A stretch of DNA of 64,000 nt, taken from the NCBI GenBank assembly GCA_037892935.1, contig JAYXKI010000004.1:1612001-1676000 (forward strand). Reading direction: 5' to 3'. A program made the position numbers and the translations under genes. Below the pieces are notes generated by a model. It was given only the letters and a program-made list of their open reading frames with translations. It ran no database searches and had not been told where the DNA came from. The stretch comes from Phlebopus portentosus. Taxonomy: Eukaryota; Basidiomycota; Agaricomycetes; Boletales; Boletinellaceae. Positions 36,247 through 49,343 of this stretch are shown one piece after another (within the stretch, counting starts at the first letter, position 1; each line of letters opens with the position of its first letter).

Positions 36247-37090
36247 TTCCAGTGGAGACCTTCAATTTTGGACGATAAACCGAGTCAAGTGCAAGTGCAA
36301 CGAATGCGAATGCTGCCTAGGGTGGCTACATCTTCACCCATTTATACGCTAAAGATAAGCGGATGGAAATTTTGATACCGTTCCGGAAGAGTGGTCCCCT
36401 TTGCTTTGTAAGGCCGCGTCGGATTTGTAAAACATGCAATGAGGCATTGGCCGATCTGTATAGATGATCTTTGCGTCACGCGATCTCCGTCAGGCAGCTT
36501 CGCTTCTTCCGCCTTGGGAGTGGTTGTACAAGTTCAGTATCCCGAGTCGGACTTCTTACTGTAAGCTCCTCGTAAACAGACGTCCGAGATGGAACACTGT
36601 GAGGTTTTACGATTCCGGTAAGGAATCGGAGAATCTTTGCACTCCAGAAACTGCAGCCATAATTGTAGACAATATTAATAAAGCCATTCAAAAAGGAGCT
36701 CGTGCAGCACCTACATTCACCACTTTTTAATTATACTTCACGTCTCCTCCCTCCTTTTCTCAGTTGTTGTCCATCATGATCTGCGTCGAGATGCGAGCAA
36801 ACTAATCAAGCCTTCAAGTCAAGGAAGAAGCATGCAAGGAATTTTAACACAGCGGATTTCGGCAGGTGACAATAACGGTCGAAATCGATTTTTGTCCGCT
36901 ATGTAACCTTAATTTCAGAGGTCATGTGATAGTGAGACTTGCCTTCCGAGCCGGAGTATGTTGATCTATCGTCGCCAATCAGTGAATAAGTTTCCCACGT
37001 ATTCATATTGGCCAGAACTACAGACAATGCAATGCAGTACATTCTTTTCGAACAATTTTGCTGGTTCTATGAATATATGTAAGTTACCTA
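36247..37090. other. Intergenic, no gene seen
   Basis: Upstream of the old yellow enzyme gene and downstream of the metallophosphoesterase gene. Frames here are short and unsupported. Confidence 0.4.
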
Positions 37091-39763
37091 CTACTGAATA
37101 AAAAGTGCTGGCCGTCCAATATCCCTCAATCTTCCATCCCTAATAGGTGATATTCTTGACGCTTCGTCTGTAGCACTTCTGTCATTTTGGCTCGCGTCTT
37201 CCACCACTAAAGAAGGCTTTTGACATTTCCGTAACTCGCATCCAATATGCCCGGAGCTACAGAGAATGTCGGACATCCGAGGATGTCTAGGAGTACGTAC
37301 CATCACGTTCGCCTGGGCAAGAAGTATATTCCAGTATAACAACGCCTGTTTAAGTGCTTCTCCATACAGCTTTCGAGCATGTCCCATAGCAACCCGGAGC
37401 CTTAGACTGTGATCGTCAAGACTGCTTTTTGTTGACCTCGATGTCGTAAATTTCTTGGATCCGTGTTCTATAAGACGCCTGTCAAGTATTCTAACATCAC
37501 ATCACATAATACTTCTGCACACCTGAAAAGAATGTCTGGACAATCGTGCTCATCATCTGCCCTTGCTCCTTGTCAATTATAGCCTTCTGGTTCTTCAGGC
37601 AGGAGTATCCGTCATAACCTTCGGCCATGTATTCTCGCGTCACGACAATATAACTCTTGTCACCACCTTCACGTGGGATCTCTTCATCCATCGAGTTTGG
37701 TCTGTTCAGTCGGGGGCTTGATGATAGAGCGACACGAACAACACGTTGACCAGGAGGCTTCCGCGAGTCCCATTCCACGCGAAAGCCCGAGATCACGGGA
37801 AAGCGGCTGGTCTTTTCGCGTCAGTGTTTATTTAGCGTAACAAGTTGCATGACTATCAGACGTACCCTTCGTGCGCTGGCCAGCGGGAGAGGCCCGCCTC
37901 GAATGCTTCCCATATCGTCAGACCATCAAGCTCGATCGCAACAATACTATCATCGAACGGAAGAATTTCCATGATATCGCCGACTGTGATGTTGCCTGAA
38001 TAATTTGAAATTGCTCTATCACGTGCGACACTTCTGGGAACTGATGAAATGCTAACCAGGACCATAGACTGTATCTCCTCGGAGAGCACCTGCGCATAGA
38101 AGTACACCATGAACACCTTGGATACCCATTTCTCGGAGAATATCTCGGTACGCATGGTGAATCACATCCGCGAACCAGTTCCCGGATGGAGACTAGTTCT
38201 TAATCAGTGGGCTTCGTCTGATGAGGAGCTGCGCCCATACGTACCTCTCCAGTTCGTATGGCTTCTGAGCGGAGGTCAAGATGCTTATCAAAGTTGAGTA
38301 TCGGCATTTTCAAAGTGTCGGAAACCGTGTCCAGGCATCGTAACAGAATATCTCTCATCCGTTGCGAGGACTCTGACCCCGGTCGCGTTTCGTGGCGCCG
38401 TCCTGTACCACTCCTCTTCTCAGCATTTGCCATCAACTGTTCATATGATGACTTACCTCTGACGCCTTTGATGATCTTCCGCCGTATACTATCTGTGGAT
38501 GCATCCTCCAGTTCGAGCACAAGTTCTGTCAGCTCGCGAAAATCGGTGCCGCTTTTCACGACAAAGACGTCTCCTTCGTCAAGCTTTGATCCAAGAGTTT
38601 CTTCTTCTGCACAAAAGTTCTCCCAGGATATTATACCGCGCGACACATAATAAAAATGATCATGGCCACCTAAGATCAGATCTGTGCCGTGAGTTGAGGC
38701 AAAGTTCTTTGGCTGACGCCCTGGTAAGAGGGCGTTGATTTTCTTTGCCAGAAAGATGTCCTGGTGTATATTCAGGTAAATGCTGGTTTACGTAAGAAAT
38801 AAATACGACCAACGAACATTAGGCAATCTATACAACAGTCAGCAGTGCTCACGAGATGGATTGGTAAATAAATTATTCACCGGGAATGTGTAAGTGCAAT
38901 GATCAGGTCGCATCGGTGTTCTCCATTCGGATCCCTGAGACGCTTTGATAGGTTGAGAGCAACTTCGGCCATATCTTTGTACCTGAAGTTTGATGGCCAG
39001 GATGGCACGGTAGCAATCCATTCCCTGATAGGCCGTAAGCGCTTTTGCTTTTGGGACATCGACATTCAACGTCTACCTTTCTACGAGCCCGATCAATCCA
39101 ATGCGAACACCACATCGTTCAATAACATGATATTCATGCAAACACTCAGGGGCCTCGGAAGTTGCTTCGTCTACTATGTTGCTTAAAAGCCAAGGCTTAC
39201 AAATGTAGCCTCAGTACTGAGCTCGGGCAGAAGCGCAGATAACTGATTTGCTCACAAAGTTTGTTTCCCCAACGAGCTTTGTCAGTTGGGGGTAGCCTGT
39301 TGAAAACTTGATAGTTATTTGATTGTTCAATGAATGCAGTCGAAACATACGAACCGAAGTCGAATTCATGATTTCCTCCATGTTATTGTCATGTGAGTGT
39401 TTGGTCGAAGTATTTAAATGTACCGACATACCGGTGACTGCGACATCGGGAGCAAGTTCGTTAATAACTGGGACCTGTAAAGAATCTGTATCACTTTATT
39501 CTGTTTCGTTCATTGATCTTATTGTGAATCCTAACCATATGACTCCCGCGAGTGACCGAGCTTTCAACTGATGGAGCAAACAGGTCGCCAGAGAACAGCA
39601 CAAGCCCATCGCGAGTCCCGTCAGCCCGCAGAGGCCACGTATTACGAAGGCTGTCAAGCATACTCGCAAACTGAGTTACATCGACTATGCCCTTTCCTGG
39701 GATCTTTTGTGGTCCAACACGGTAGACGTCGTTGAAGTGTAAAATTGGAAGCTCTGAGGTCAT
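37091..39763 (-). CDS. Metallophosphoesterase / 5'-nucleotidase-like protein
   Basis: Read on the minus strand with about eight exons. Exon 1 (ATG 39763) has the first metal motif ILHFNDVYRV and FSGDLFAPSVESSVTRGSHM. Next exons give GNHEFDFG (39350-39373), CGVRIGLIGLV-like sequence, CDLIIALTHSR and the last metal motif LGGHDHFYYV. The C-terminal 5'-nucleotidase-type domain has SNYSGNITVGDIMEILPFDD, LDGLTIWEAFEAGLSRWPAH and GQRVVRVALSSSP. The last exon ends ISPIRDGRLRDIGRP with stop at 37091. These enzymes dephosphorylate nucleotides or cyclic nucleotides using two metal ions. No signal peptide is visible, so it is probably intracellular, as for related fungal proteins. Some exon borders remain uncertain. 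Confidence 0.83.
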
Positions 39764-41201
39764 TCTGTTGTTTCAGATACAGTAAGAGGTGGAAGTCAGA
39801 AAATGATGAATTAAACGAGAGAGACAGATTGATTCTTTGATTGTTCAATACATACAGAACTTCACGCCTTTTATACCAGTCTCCTTTACTGTTGTGAGAT
39901 ATTTGTATGTCTCTCGCTGCAAGCGCATCAATTCCGAATTGGACGGAAACAGCTAATTTCGAAACACCATGAGAATGCGGAAGCGCGGTGGAAATGAGTA
40001 TGGCAGAACTCTCCTGGAGGTCGGTATAGAATGAGCGTTTCCGAGTGCGTAGCATTTGCCTTGAAACTTAGATGAAGCTTTCCGGTGAATTTCTCAATGA
40101 GTTGCCTATCCTGACGCCATACCGCGAATTCGAAGATTCTTTGAGATGTGGGTCCTCACCCCGTCCCGATGTTCTTCAGTGAAACAAAGAAAGTCTCTTC
40201 TAATATATCATCAAACTCATTAGCCGACATATTTCTTTCCTTGTTGATAAGATGTACAGTACCGAATAAGAATATCGTCATCGGTGCAATGGCAGGCAAG
40301 AAATCCATAGGATAAGAGCCCCGAACAGACATCCAAACGAGATGCCTTAAGGTGTGATTATATGCCAAGACCTGTGGTTCCGCGATAATTTAAGCTTTAG
40401 TCGGAATCCACGAGAGTACAGAGAAAGACATGATTATGTACTGATATGGATACGTCTTCGTGAAAGCACAGCAACATCTGACAGCCATAAGCCTTTCGCT
40501 CATGAGAAGTGTTTCGGTGCGTGGACGCTTGACTCACGGGAGGAGAACACTTTGAGAACCATAAAGCACGCAACCTGCCAACTAAAACCTGCTAACAAGC
40601 TTCTGCGCCAATAGAGTTAATTACTGTGCTTACAAGTGGGACTCGCGTGCCGTATAGAGGTAATGGAAGAGCCCACGTTTGTGAAGTCCGAACGGATTAA
40701 GCTTCTCCGAAGGATTCGTTCCGAGGGCGACGGCCGATAGAAACGGCATAAAGAAGCAAAAGGTCTTGGACGTTCCTCGATACCGCCGGATCAGCGAACG
40801 AGGAAGCCACCTGATGTCGGGGCCAATCCGGCCACCGTACCTTGCAATTTGAGGAAAAAATAGAATAGACAAACCGAAATAGGCCAGTAATTATTAGCAA
40901 TTACGTGGTTCGTTCTAGAAGTTATATCCATAATGATCTTGATTATTTCTTTTGATTTGAATCGAAATCGCTTTGGTTCTCTCTACGAAGAGACAGTAGA
41001 ATCAATACTTGCCTTAGGACAACATTAAACTCTGCTTCAGAAACTCTACAAGTTATGCGTGGACTTTACGTTCATCCGTCGTTCCCATCCTTGTGACTGT
41101 TCACACACCCTGTCCACGTCCTACATTTTATAGCCCGGAAATAGTGACTATAAGTCTGCAGAAGGATGCACTAGTTAGACCTCCAACGCATTATTGCACG
41201 G
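39764..41201. other. Intergenic region with a possible degenerate gene on the minus strand
   Basis: Three minus-strand segments look more protein-like than background: 40630-40900 (RWLPRSLIRRYRGTSKT, TNPSEKLNPFGLHKRG), 40156-40368 (AYNHTLRHLVWMSVRGSYP, NKERNMSANEFDDILEETFF) and 39870-40055 (SFYTDLQESSAILISTALPH, AVSVQFGIDALAARD). They are in different frames, and I could not join them with good splice sites throughout. Best described as a possible pseudogene or an unresolved multi-exon gene of unknown family. The rest holds the P450 promoter. Confidence 0.3.
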
Positions 41202-43094
41202 ATGTCTAACAGCTTACTTACCTTTCAACTTTTGCTTCAACCTCCTCAACTTGTCTTTTGTCTGTTCCTCTTGCTCCTTGTCAGATTCACTCTTTTCTTC
41301 GTTTCGTACCTCGAAGCGCGTCGTCAGTTTCCGGGACCCCCTGTCTCCAGCATGTGGTTCGGAAATCTATCAGAGACGATGTCTGACGACATCCATGATA
41401 AATGGCGCGCCTGGCATAGGAAGTATGGTCCGATTTACCAGACGGTTAGCCTTTTTTTCCTCGACACATCAAGGGATGCTAATGCGCACTTTCGTCTGTG
41501 CAGTGGAACAGCATATTCTCTCGCGTCATTTATGTAGGGGATCCACGCGTTGTGTCGAAGATTGCCAATAGTAATTGGCCAAAGATACCTACACAATACT
41601 CAGGCTTCAAGCCCTTGAGCGGGTCGGCTCTATTCGCTCAAATGGACCAAGAAAGGTGGAAGCAACAACGTAAAGGCCTTGCTCCTGCGTTTCAACCGCA
41701 AACTGTCAACGAGCAGTATCCGACGCTGCAGAAATACCTCATGGTGAGTTCTGTTCACTCTCAGTGGCAACATTTTATACCAACGCGCCTCACGCAGAAA
41801 TTCATCGAAGAGATCGACGGAGCTGCGAAGCACGGGTCTTTAATAGACTTTTCTACGTTGGATGTCCTCCTTACACTTGATTTTGTCGGAGAAGTAGCCT
41901 TTGGGACCGAGCTGAACGCAATACGCGACGGCGAGAACTGTCGTATCCTGCAGATATTTCATGATGTTTTGCCGGAGCTCATGAAGTGTGGCCTCTTCCC
42001 ATTCATGAAAAGCACAAGACTGATGCACCGTGGAATCAAAGATCTGCGCGAACTGGCCTATATCGCGGTTCAAAGCGCCAGGGCAAGTGACGACGAGACA
42101 AAACTCGAGTCCGGCACTGGTAGTAAGCGGATATTTGAAATTCTTGCTTTGTAAGGGGATTCCAATGTGCTCACTTTTATTCTCCGACTAATGTCATCAT
42201 CAGGCAACGCGGGGCCAATGGCGGTTACTTGTTTTCTGCGAAAGAGCTGGTGGATAATTATGGTGCGATTTCTGCCTTCCCCACTGATAGTAAGCTGAGT
42301 TCTGTAAAGTTACTTTCCTCGTAGCAGGTGGCGATCCTACCGCACATGCGATTACTTTTGCAATATACGAAATAGTAAGCAGAGTAACATCCGGATAGTA
42401 ACCTATCATACACTTACAAGACGAATCAAACTTAGCTGAAAAAGCCGGATGTCCTGACGAAGCTTCAAGCTGAGCTCGATACACTATTGCCTCATGACTG
42501 CGAGGTTCCCACGATCGAGCAAGTATCGAGATTGCGTTACCTCAACTTTATTATCAAGGAGACGCTTCGCTACAATGGTCCAGGATTCGGCACCTTCAGG
42601 TATACTTCAACGGATGTCGAGATTAATGGGTATAAGCTGCCTGCAAATACGACTCTTGCATTGTGGAATCCTCAGGGTACGGATTTCTCCGGCGTCTCTC
42701 GTACGTTCTTATGTCTGAGCATTTCATAGTGCATCGCGATCCTAATTTATGGGGACCGGACGCAGATGAATTCAGTCCAGATCGCTGGTACACGAAGGAC
42801 GGCCAGACTGCTGTGGAGGGTCCTCGATTTATCCCTACTCCTGGTTCCTACTTCCCGTTCTCCTACGGGCCTAGGAAATGCCTCGGTCAGTATACTCGGT
42901 CGACCATGTCACGAACGTGTGTTCACTTTCATTTAGGGGAGGGATTGGCGATGCTCGAAATGTCGCTGACTTTAGCAACGCTGTTCAAGCGTTACGATCT
43001 TACGTTGCAAGAGAGATTCAACATGGAGTTCCTTCCTTCCTTTACGCTGTGCTCAAAAAACGGCCTTCCAGTGAAAGCGCGTCTTAGGGTTTAG
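41202..43094 (+). CDS. Cytochrome P450 monooxygenase
   Basis: About eight exons. The ATG at 41202 begins an N-terminal membrane anchor (LVFCLFLLLLVRFTLFFVSY) and the proline-rich hinge FPGPP. Then WRAWHRKYGPIYQT, RWKQQRKGLAPAFQ (C-helix), the oxygen-binding I-helix AGGDPTAHAITF, the ExxR motif IKETLRYNGPGFGTFR, HRDPNLWGPDADEFSPDRWY, and the haem-binding loop FPFSYGPRKCLG with the Cys ligand. An intron (42888-42939) splits the haem loop from GLAMLEMSLTLATLFKRYDL; stop at 43092-43094. It would be an ER-bound monooxygenase using NADPH-P450 reductase. All signature motifs are intact. The substrate is unknown. It is 5 kb from the peptide region and no evidence ties it to that pathway. Confidence 0.9.
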
Positions 43095-43907
43095 GGCATT
43101 TTTAGGAGTCCACCGAAGGACAAGTCCGCGATCGAAGTGAGATAAACAGGTGACAGAGTCTTCGATCGCTCTCGTATGAGCGTGAACAACTTGGCCCTCG
43201 GATCGAACAATAAGTCGAGCTTGCAAACAAACACAGTGACATGTCAGAATCACATGTAGTAAGATAACTTCAATAAAATGGCAAACTTTGCTGGCATTGC
43301 TTCTTCTGACAAGGATATTCTGTTCGATATGATGCGAGAAAGCATCCCTGCTGATGAGAGAGTCTAGTGCTGGTTCGCCAATTCTTCTCATTGTCTTCTG
43401 CTTAGATAAGGTGTCGACTGTGTGTGGTTCGAAGCAAAGCGATCTTATAGGATCAAGAGATTTACGTTCGCTGTAATGATTGAGGAATCCACTCGTCGCC
43501 GTCGCGTGCTTTGTCGTGGCGATGAAATCAGACTAAGAAGAGATCATATTCGTGGAAACGACATGCCAAATATGATCACACCAGATCTGGTGTAGTCCAT
43601 AACGATACTACTTGCTTCCTAGCTTTCGGATCGGAAGCCGTCGAAGAAAAGACGGGGCTCGGTGGCTCCGGCGGACGGTCGACTACCTGTATTTGATTCC
43701 GTTGAACTCACGCGATAGTCGAGTCCACGGCTTCGACGACGCCGAACGATCGGAGCGGTGTGACAGACACGATGCGGCGCCAGCATTGCACACGTCGATC
43801 GCATCCTGCGCCTGTCATCGTCAAACGCCCGAATACTACTTAAGTGCACGTGTTGCATCCTTCAAACAGCCCCCTCTTAAGTCGGCCACAGCGGGCACGG
43901 GTCGTCC
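43095..43907. other. Intergenic, no gene seen
   Basis: 3' flank of the P450 and upstream DNA of the next gene. No coding sequence is supported. Confidence 0.4.
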
Positions 43908-46841
43908 ATGGCGAGCATCATTTATGTAGATGCCGTTCACAAGGGTATCTGGCTCATGAGCACAAGCACGTCCGGAAGCCCGCAACGTACGTTTGCTCCC
44001 TTAAGACACACTTCTGACTCTTATGTATCAACTTGAATAGACGTCGCTCGGAACCTTGCGTTCGTTGCGGCTGGAATTTATCTTTGGGAGGGCGTACAGT
44101 GTGTTCTGTACGACTTCCGGCTCCTTTGCGCGTTTGTCAATCGATGCTGTCTTGGGTTTCGCAGAGTTGTCTGCTCTGTAGACGACGGGCACGGACCAGC
44201 ATCTTCGGGGGAGGATTCTGACTCGAAGCCATCTTCCTACTTCGCATCACAGGGATCCAGCCGGAGCCGGTTTCGTCCCTCGAGTTCATGGGCGCCCGAC
44301 TCGGCATTTCCCGTCTTCAATGCTATTGCTCAGCTTGCGTATATTCTGTTGCGAATATCCACGTTTCTGGCGCTCCTCTCGATACTCGTTATCCTGAACT
44401 CGCTCGATAACACGACGTTGGACGAAATTTCGGCTTTCCCCGTCAGTAATTGTACCTCAGAAGAAGAGACTGAGAACAGCAATTCATGGTGCCGCATAAG
44501 ACATGCGCTGATGCTGGGTACCTCGGTATGTCATACTTGGATATACACTCTTCAGCCGGTCTCATCGATGTTACAGGTCGCGCCACTACTATCATCCGGC
44601 TTCTCAAATTTACTCGTGATGCTACGAGTGTAAGTTGTACCTCCACTGAACGTCGGACTTCGTCTCACTGCAGACTATTCACACTAACATTTTAGGGCAT
44701 CTATGTGGTAAATTATTTTATTGATGCAATTGATAAACTTCTGTGCTCATTTGGAATTTCGCAAGGACACAATGCGGTTGCAATAGATTATCACTGACTA
44801 CGGGTTCAGAAGAAGGTATACCCCAGCATTCTTCTGGACAGCGCGACCTTCATCGGCATCTGTCCATTCCCCAATCGCACCAATCCTATCGAAACTGTCG
44901 CGTCATAGCGTTTATGATTCCAGTTTCATTATTGCACCTTGCGCAGTATGTTTTGATCGCGTTTGTTGGCCTTGCGGAATCCAGGACCGTATCAGGAGTC
45001 TCTGGAGGTACAAACCGTCGAAGGCTTGTCATAGGAACTTTCGCTTACTGTGAGCCTGAATATTCCCAAGCCCTGGAATACACTCTGACATACTTCTCTT
45101 CGGGAGCTAGCCGTGTTTCTTGACGCGCTGGCATTATCATTGACTTTCATCGGCATCATTCGACGGCAAAATTTAGGATGCGATCGAGCATGCATGTACA
45201 AGGCGAGAAGCAACCTTTACCAAGAACGTTCTTCTTCTCCTGTCTTTGCGCATCCATGTGGGCATCCTCTGCGAAGCGATTGCGCGACCGAAGGCGGGGT
45301 GTCTTCATACGGTACTCTTTCTGATATGTCCTTCGCTCAGAAGAGCAACATTTGCACATCCGACAGCGAGGAAACAGATTCGGAAATATCTGCCGAAGGA
45401 AAAGATTACAGAATTAAAGACACTCGTAGGTCGAGATCACCGAAATCGTCTGTGGATTGTAAGAGTCTAGATTGCAGCGCGAGGGATAACTCTAGAAATG
45501 GCATGGACCGTATATCTCCCCTTCCTAGAGAGTACAAGCACGAGAACAAGACAGAATACGCTGACTGGGTAGAAAGAACAAGCGAGGCGATGGTGCTCAG
45601 AAGAATAAGGGGAACCGGTGTTGAAAGCCGGATAGCTTGCAGCAACGAGAGTCGCGTCGGGAAGCAGAAAGGCTGGATGCCTGGCATCGGGACTGTCATA
45701 TTCACTGAAGGACGGCATCAGGGGCTCTTGTGGATGTCAGCCTCTGTGTTCATGAAAATCGGAGTTCTCGTAAGTCTTCTAGATGCAATTTTTTTTTCTT
45801 CACCAGCTCCAAATGGCCTGCGATGCGTTCTCCTTCCTGGCCCGCTAGAATGTGTTCTTTCGTCTTTTCTCACAACTATGGAGATAGCAAAGCTAATTCC
45901 GAAATAGATGTGCGTCGTTTTAGACCGCTCGTGTAGGTTATTTCGTCACCTCATTCGATGGAGGCGGCATTGACCTCTTCACACATGTGAAAGTAGACGA
46001 CGGGCTGGCATCTACTCTTGACTTCGTAAGTGGTCAACCAGAATATCCATAAAGAAGGTCTCCTAATCTGTATATTCCCCGCCCCAATTTCAGCAGAGCA
46101 TGCGCTTCTATTCGCTTGCTTGTGAGTAGTTTCTACTTCGGAGTTTTGGTAGCTGACGTACTACACATTCCTTTGCTTTTGGCAAATGCTTTGTCTGCTG
46201 CTTAGTAACGATTATGTAAGTTACCTTTCTTCATAATCTTCAATCTTGGGAAGGCTCATTTACCTTTACCATTGTGCTTGGGATGGATAGGTCCATTGCT
46301 TCTGGGCGGTTGTTTCTGCTCATGACACGAGCTTCCCCTATCGGAGACGGCTACATGGAGGCGTAAGCTATATTTACCATCCCCCGCTTCTTCTCATGAA
46401 GATCCTCATTCGTTTGACAGCAGGGATCCTCCGCCACTGTGGTCGCCTTCTGCATCCCTTCTTGATGTCGGCATCATGACGCCGCCCGTCGTTGAAGATC
46501 GACCACGAAGACCCTCGTTATCGTATCAAGCAAGGCCGATCACCCTTGTCCGCCTTGATGTCTTGCCTGCTTATGTCGAGCGTAGGTTGTACACCCGACG
46601 CGTACGACATGAGAGGGAAGCTGCAGCGGGTGGCGCAGTGAGGACGATTGGTGGGTCCGTCATCCTTCCTCCTCCTACATTGGTCTCCGTAGGATCGAAA
46701 GTAACGCGGGAGAAGCGCAAGAAAGCCGAAGGTGGGACTTCGGTCCAGATACCTGATGAATGTGCTGGGATGAGTGGGACGAGACCGACTTCCGAACCAG
46801 AACGAAAAGGATATTCTTCTACATGTAATTCGACAAATTGA
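43908..46841 (+). CDS. Multi-exon membrane protein, unknown family; exon structure unresolved
   Basis: A plausible first exon starts at 43908 (ASIIYVDAVHKGIWLMSTST), with a GTACG intron to about 44038 and then VARNLAFVAAGIYLWEG. Hydrophobic segments follow at about 44370-44400 (TFLALLSILVILNSLD) and 44913-44975 (FMIPVSLLHLAQYVLIAFVG). Ser-rich charged sequence follows at 45200-45650 (SEETDSEISAEGKDY). The last open segment, to 46841, is basic and Pro-rich (PSLSYQARPITLVRLDVLPA). Together this resembles a multi-span membrane protein with a long disordered cytoplasmic tail, as seen in several agaricomycete 7TM families. I could not join every exon in frame, so it could be two genes or partly degenerate. 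Confidence 0.4.
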
Positions 46842-48518
46842 TGACAAAGACAGGACTTACTACTTATATGTATGACGTAATGTTTCTTTATTTGGTGTAT
46901 GATAAGATAAGCTTAGGCTGTTGATATACCTTTTTGTAGCACTTGGTCTCCATCCTTTTGGTTTTTTAGTACCGGTCGACAAAAGTTGCGGACCTCTCTA
47001 CTCATTAGAGAACTCGCTATGATTGTTTTGACTTTCAGGAGTACTGAGGCTGGGATTCGCGACTGATAATCGCTAGTTCTATCCTTTCATTATATAGAGA
47101 TGGAAGTCACTTGGTCCGTTCACTTCATTTCAGGAGGGATATAGGCTCTGAATCTGGCGTTTATTGTACATATTCTAGAGTACGCATGGCGTGTAGGAAC
47201 TGAGACACTGCGTCAAGTTTCTTTTACATCATAAATTGATCCTCACACGACAACGGTCGGGGCGCATTTGTTCCAGGAACCGTTGTCTCTTGAATCGACA
47301 TGATTGCGAGGCTTTCAGGTGAGTCGATATACTCATGCAAACAGTCCTGTGGACCTGGTAAATATGAAAATTTCCGGAAGCTCTTGCTGCCAAAGGATTC
47401 ATGTGCTCACGGCGTCTTAATTCCATATCCGCATTTTCAACGTCCTAATCGAATAGAACACCGACTTGAAACATATCCCAAAAGTACAGCTTAGCATTCC
47501 AATCGTCTCCGGTACCTCAGTCAAGGATGAATTCAATGTTAGTCGATGATAAGGGCACTAAGCACACATTTCCTAACACCGGTGCTCATTGCCAGGATGT
47601 TCCATATTTCACGTTCATCGCATTGAATGGAACGGGATGCACGAGCGGTACGCAAAGCTATGGCCACTGTTCTTTGTCCTGTTGGCCGAAACCGCTTACA
47701 AAGCTATACTTAGAAAGGTCATGGATAATGGATATTGCCCTCAAAGCTGGCACTCACTTCATTGCTGTTCGCGGCGAGGTTATCAAGATTCCATGCCTTA
47801 CGGTCCTGCAGAAATTGCTTCTGCTACCAGGGTCACAGATGACCAGAAAGCAGATTTTGTGAACGCGCGAGGCCGATAACAGTGCTAGTCGGAGTATTGA
47901 CTTCTCATTTCGCTATGAATGGCATGTTTCCCATTTAGGACGACAATGGTAAATTGTTTAGAGTCTGCCCCCAGATATCATATTATAAGCTTTCTCCCCT
48001 TATACAACCACATATTTCCTTTCCTTTCTTTCTTTTTTGAAATTTTAGTGATTTTTTGGATCCCTGACATATGCAATGGGATGATCAAAAGAGACGCTCG
48101 GGGCTTCTTGGGTGCAGCATTGTAGTGAACGCATAATTCAGGATACATTTCCGTTAAGACGTAAAGGCCTCAAGACTGTTCTGAGAAAGCGCAAGCCTGA
48201 GTGTCAGAAACCAGATGAGAGCACACGATCGCTCTCGCAAAGAGCCATAGAAGCTGCGATAGTATAAGTGACACGAGATCAAATCGAAGGTAATCAATGA
48301 CATAGTAGGATCTTAAACCTAATCAACGTGTTAACGACTGTTAGCGCTGGCTAGTAATGCCAGGGACGGTACCATCGGGTAGCAATGTCACGGAAGGCGT
48401 TTAGCGTAGCCCGAATATCAACTCTGTTGGTCAAGGATCTACACAGTATACAATCAAAATACAATTTCATTCGTGCTGGTCGTCATCTTGTATGTTCCTT
48501 TCATTCGAACAGAAGAGC
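46842..48518. other. Intergenic; one unassigned ORF
   Basis: Mostly A/T-rich non-coding sequence. A plus-strand frame at 47589-47879 (YAKLWPLFFVLLAETAYKAI, then ASATRVTDDQKADFVNARGR) has protein-like composition but no start context, domain or neighbour support. It may be a gene fragment. Confidence 0.3.
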
Positions 48519-49343
48519 TCAGAAGCGGCCGGCGTTTGTAAGACGGTCTACAGAGCCGGCATTCGTCAGGCTGTCAACAGAGCCGGCGTTTGTCAATGCA
48601 TCCACACTGGCATTCGTCAACTCATCCACAGAGCCACTCCGACGAGCTTTCGCGTTCGTCAGCTGGTCGACCGAGCCCGCATTGGTGAGTGCATCAACGG
48701 AGCCCGCATTCGTAAGAGCGTCGACGGACCCGGCATTCGTCAGAGCGTCCACAGAGTCACTCCTCTGTTTAGTGATGAGAGTCAATCAACTATATGCTTC
48801 CAAAACTTGCAGCATATGGATGTACCTTTGCATTCGTCAGCTGATCAACAGAACCAGCATTTGTGAGCGCATCCACAGATCCTGCGTTCGTGAGCGCATC
48901 CACTCCAGAGTTGGTCAGCTCGTCAACCGAGCCGGATCTCTGAGAAGTTTGAGGGTTCCATGAGATTTATATTCATATATAGGACCGGTGATTGGCACCA
49001 AACCTTTGCATTCGTAAGCTGGTCGACCGAGCCCGCGTTCGTTAGGGAGTCAACGGAGCCAGCGTTCGTGAGCTCGTCAACTGAACCGCTACGACGGTGC
49101 CTGGCATTCGTGAGCGCGTCAACGCTGCCGGTATTCGTCAAAGCGTCAACGGAGGCGGCGTTTGTCAACGCATCGACGCTACCTGCGTTAGTGAGCTGGT
49201 CGACGCCCTATAGTCGAGACAAACGACAAGCAACGTGAGAACACAGGCCGCGGCGTTTGTTGAAAGCAACACACCTGGGCCGGAGCAGCCAAAGAAGTCG
49301 TAGCGAGCACGAGAGCAGAGGCGACAAAAGCGAACAGCTTCAT
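48519..49343 (-). CDS. Kex2-repeat precursor A, SVDxLTN type (putative RiPP precursor)
   Basis: Four exons on the minus strand: 49275-49343, 49004-49207, 48826-48939 and 48519-48764. Exon 1 is a signal peptide (MKLFAFVASALVLATTSLAA). The rest is about 18 units of the 7-8-residue repeat GSVDALTNA and variants (DELTN, DSLTN, DQLTN, DRLTN), grouped between dibasic sites: HRR, NAK|RSGS, NAK|RSDS and KARRSGS. It ends in NAGRF. Introns 2 and 3 split the KR site exactly between Lys and Arg. Kex2 cleavage would give peptides of about 25-35 residues with three or four repeats each. The repeats contain no aromatic residue. The gene is divergent from UstYa A at 50839. Frame and splice sites are intact throughout, unlike its inverted copy at 58071. 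Confidence 0.85.

Noticed and set aside
34650..43094. Old yellow enzyme and P450 as tailoring enzymes of the peptide locus
   Set aside because: They are separated from the precursor pairs by 5 kb or more and by an unrelated phosphoesterase and membrane protein; nothing but distance supports a link.
47589..47879. Candidate gene between the membrane protein and precursor A
   Set aside because: Protein-like composition only; no domain, no start context and no splice partners, so it was noted but not called.
48385..48963. Long plus-strand ORF antisense to precursor A (TEPAFVxAST repeats)
   Set aside because: It is the mirror translation of the repeat array. The minus strand has the signal peptide, splice sites and dibasic sites. 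Similar antisense ORFs at 58185-58544, 61572-61985 and 15432-15725 were rejected for the same reason.
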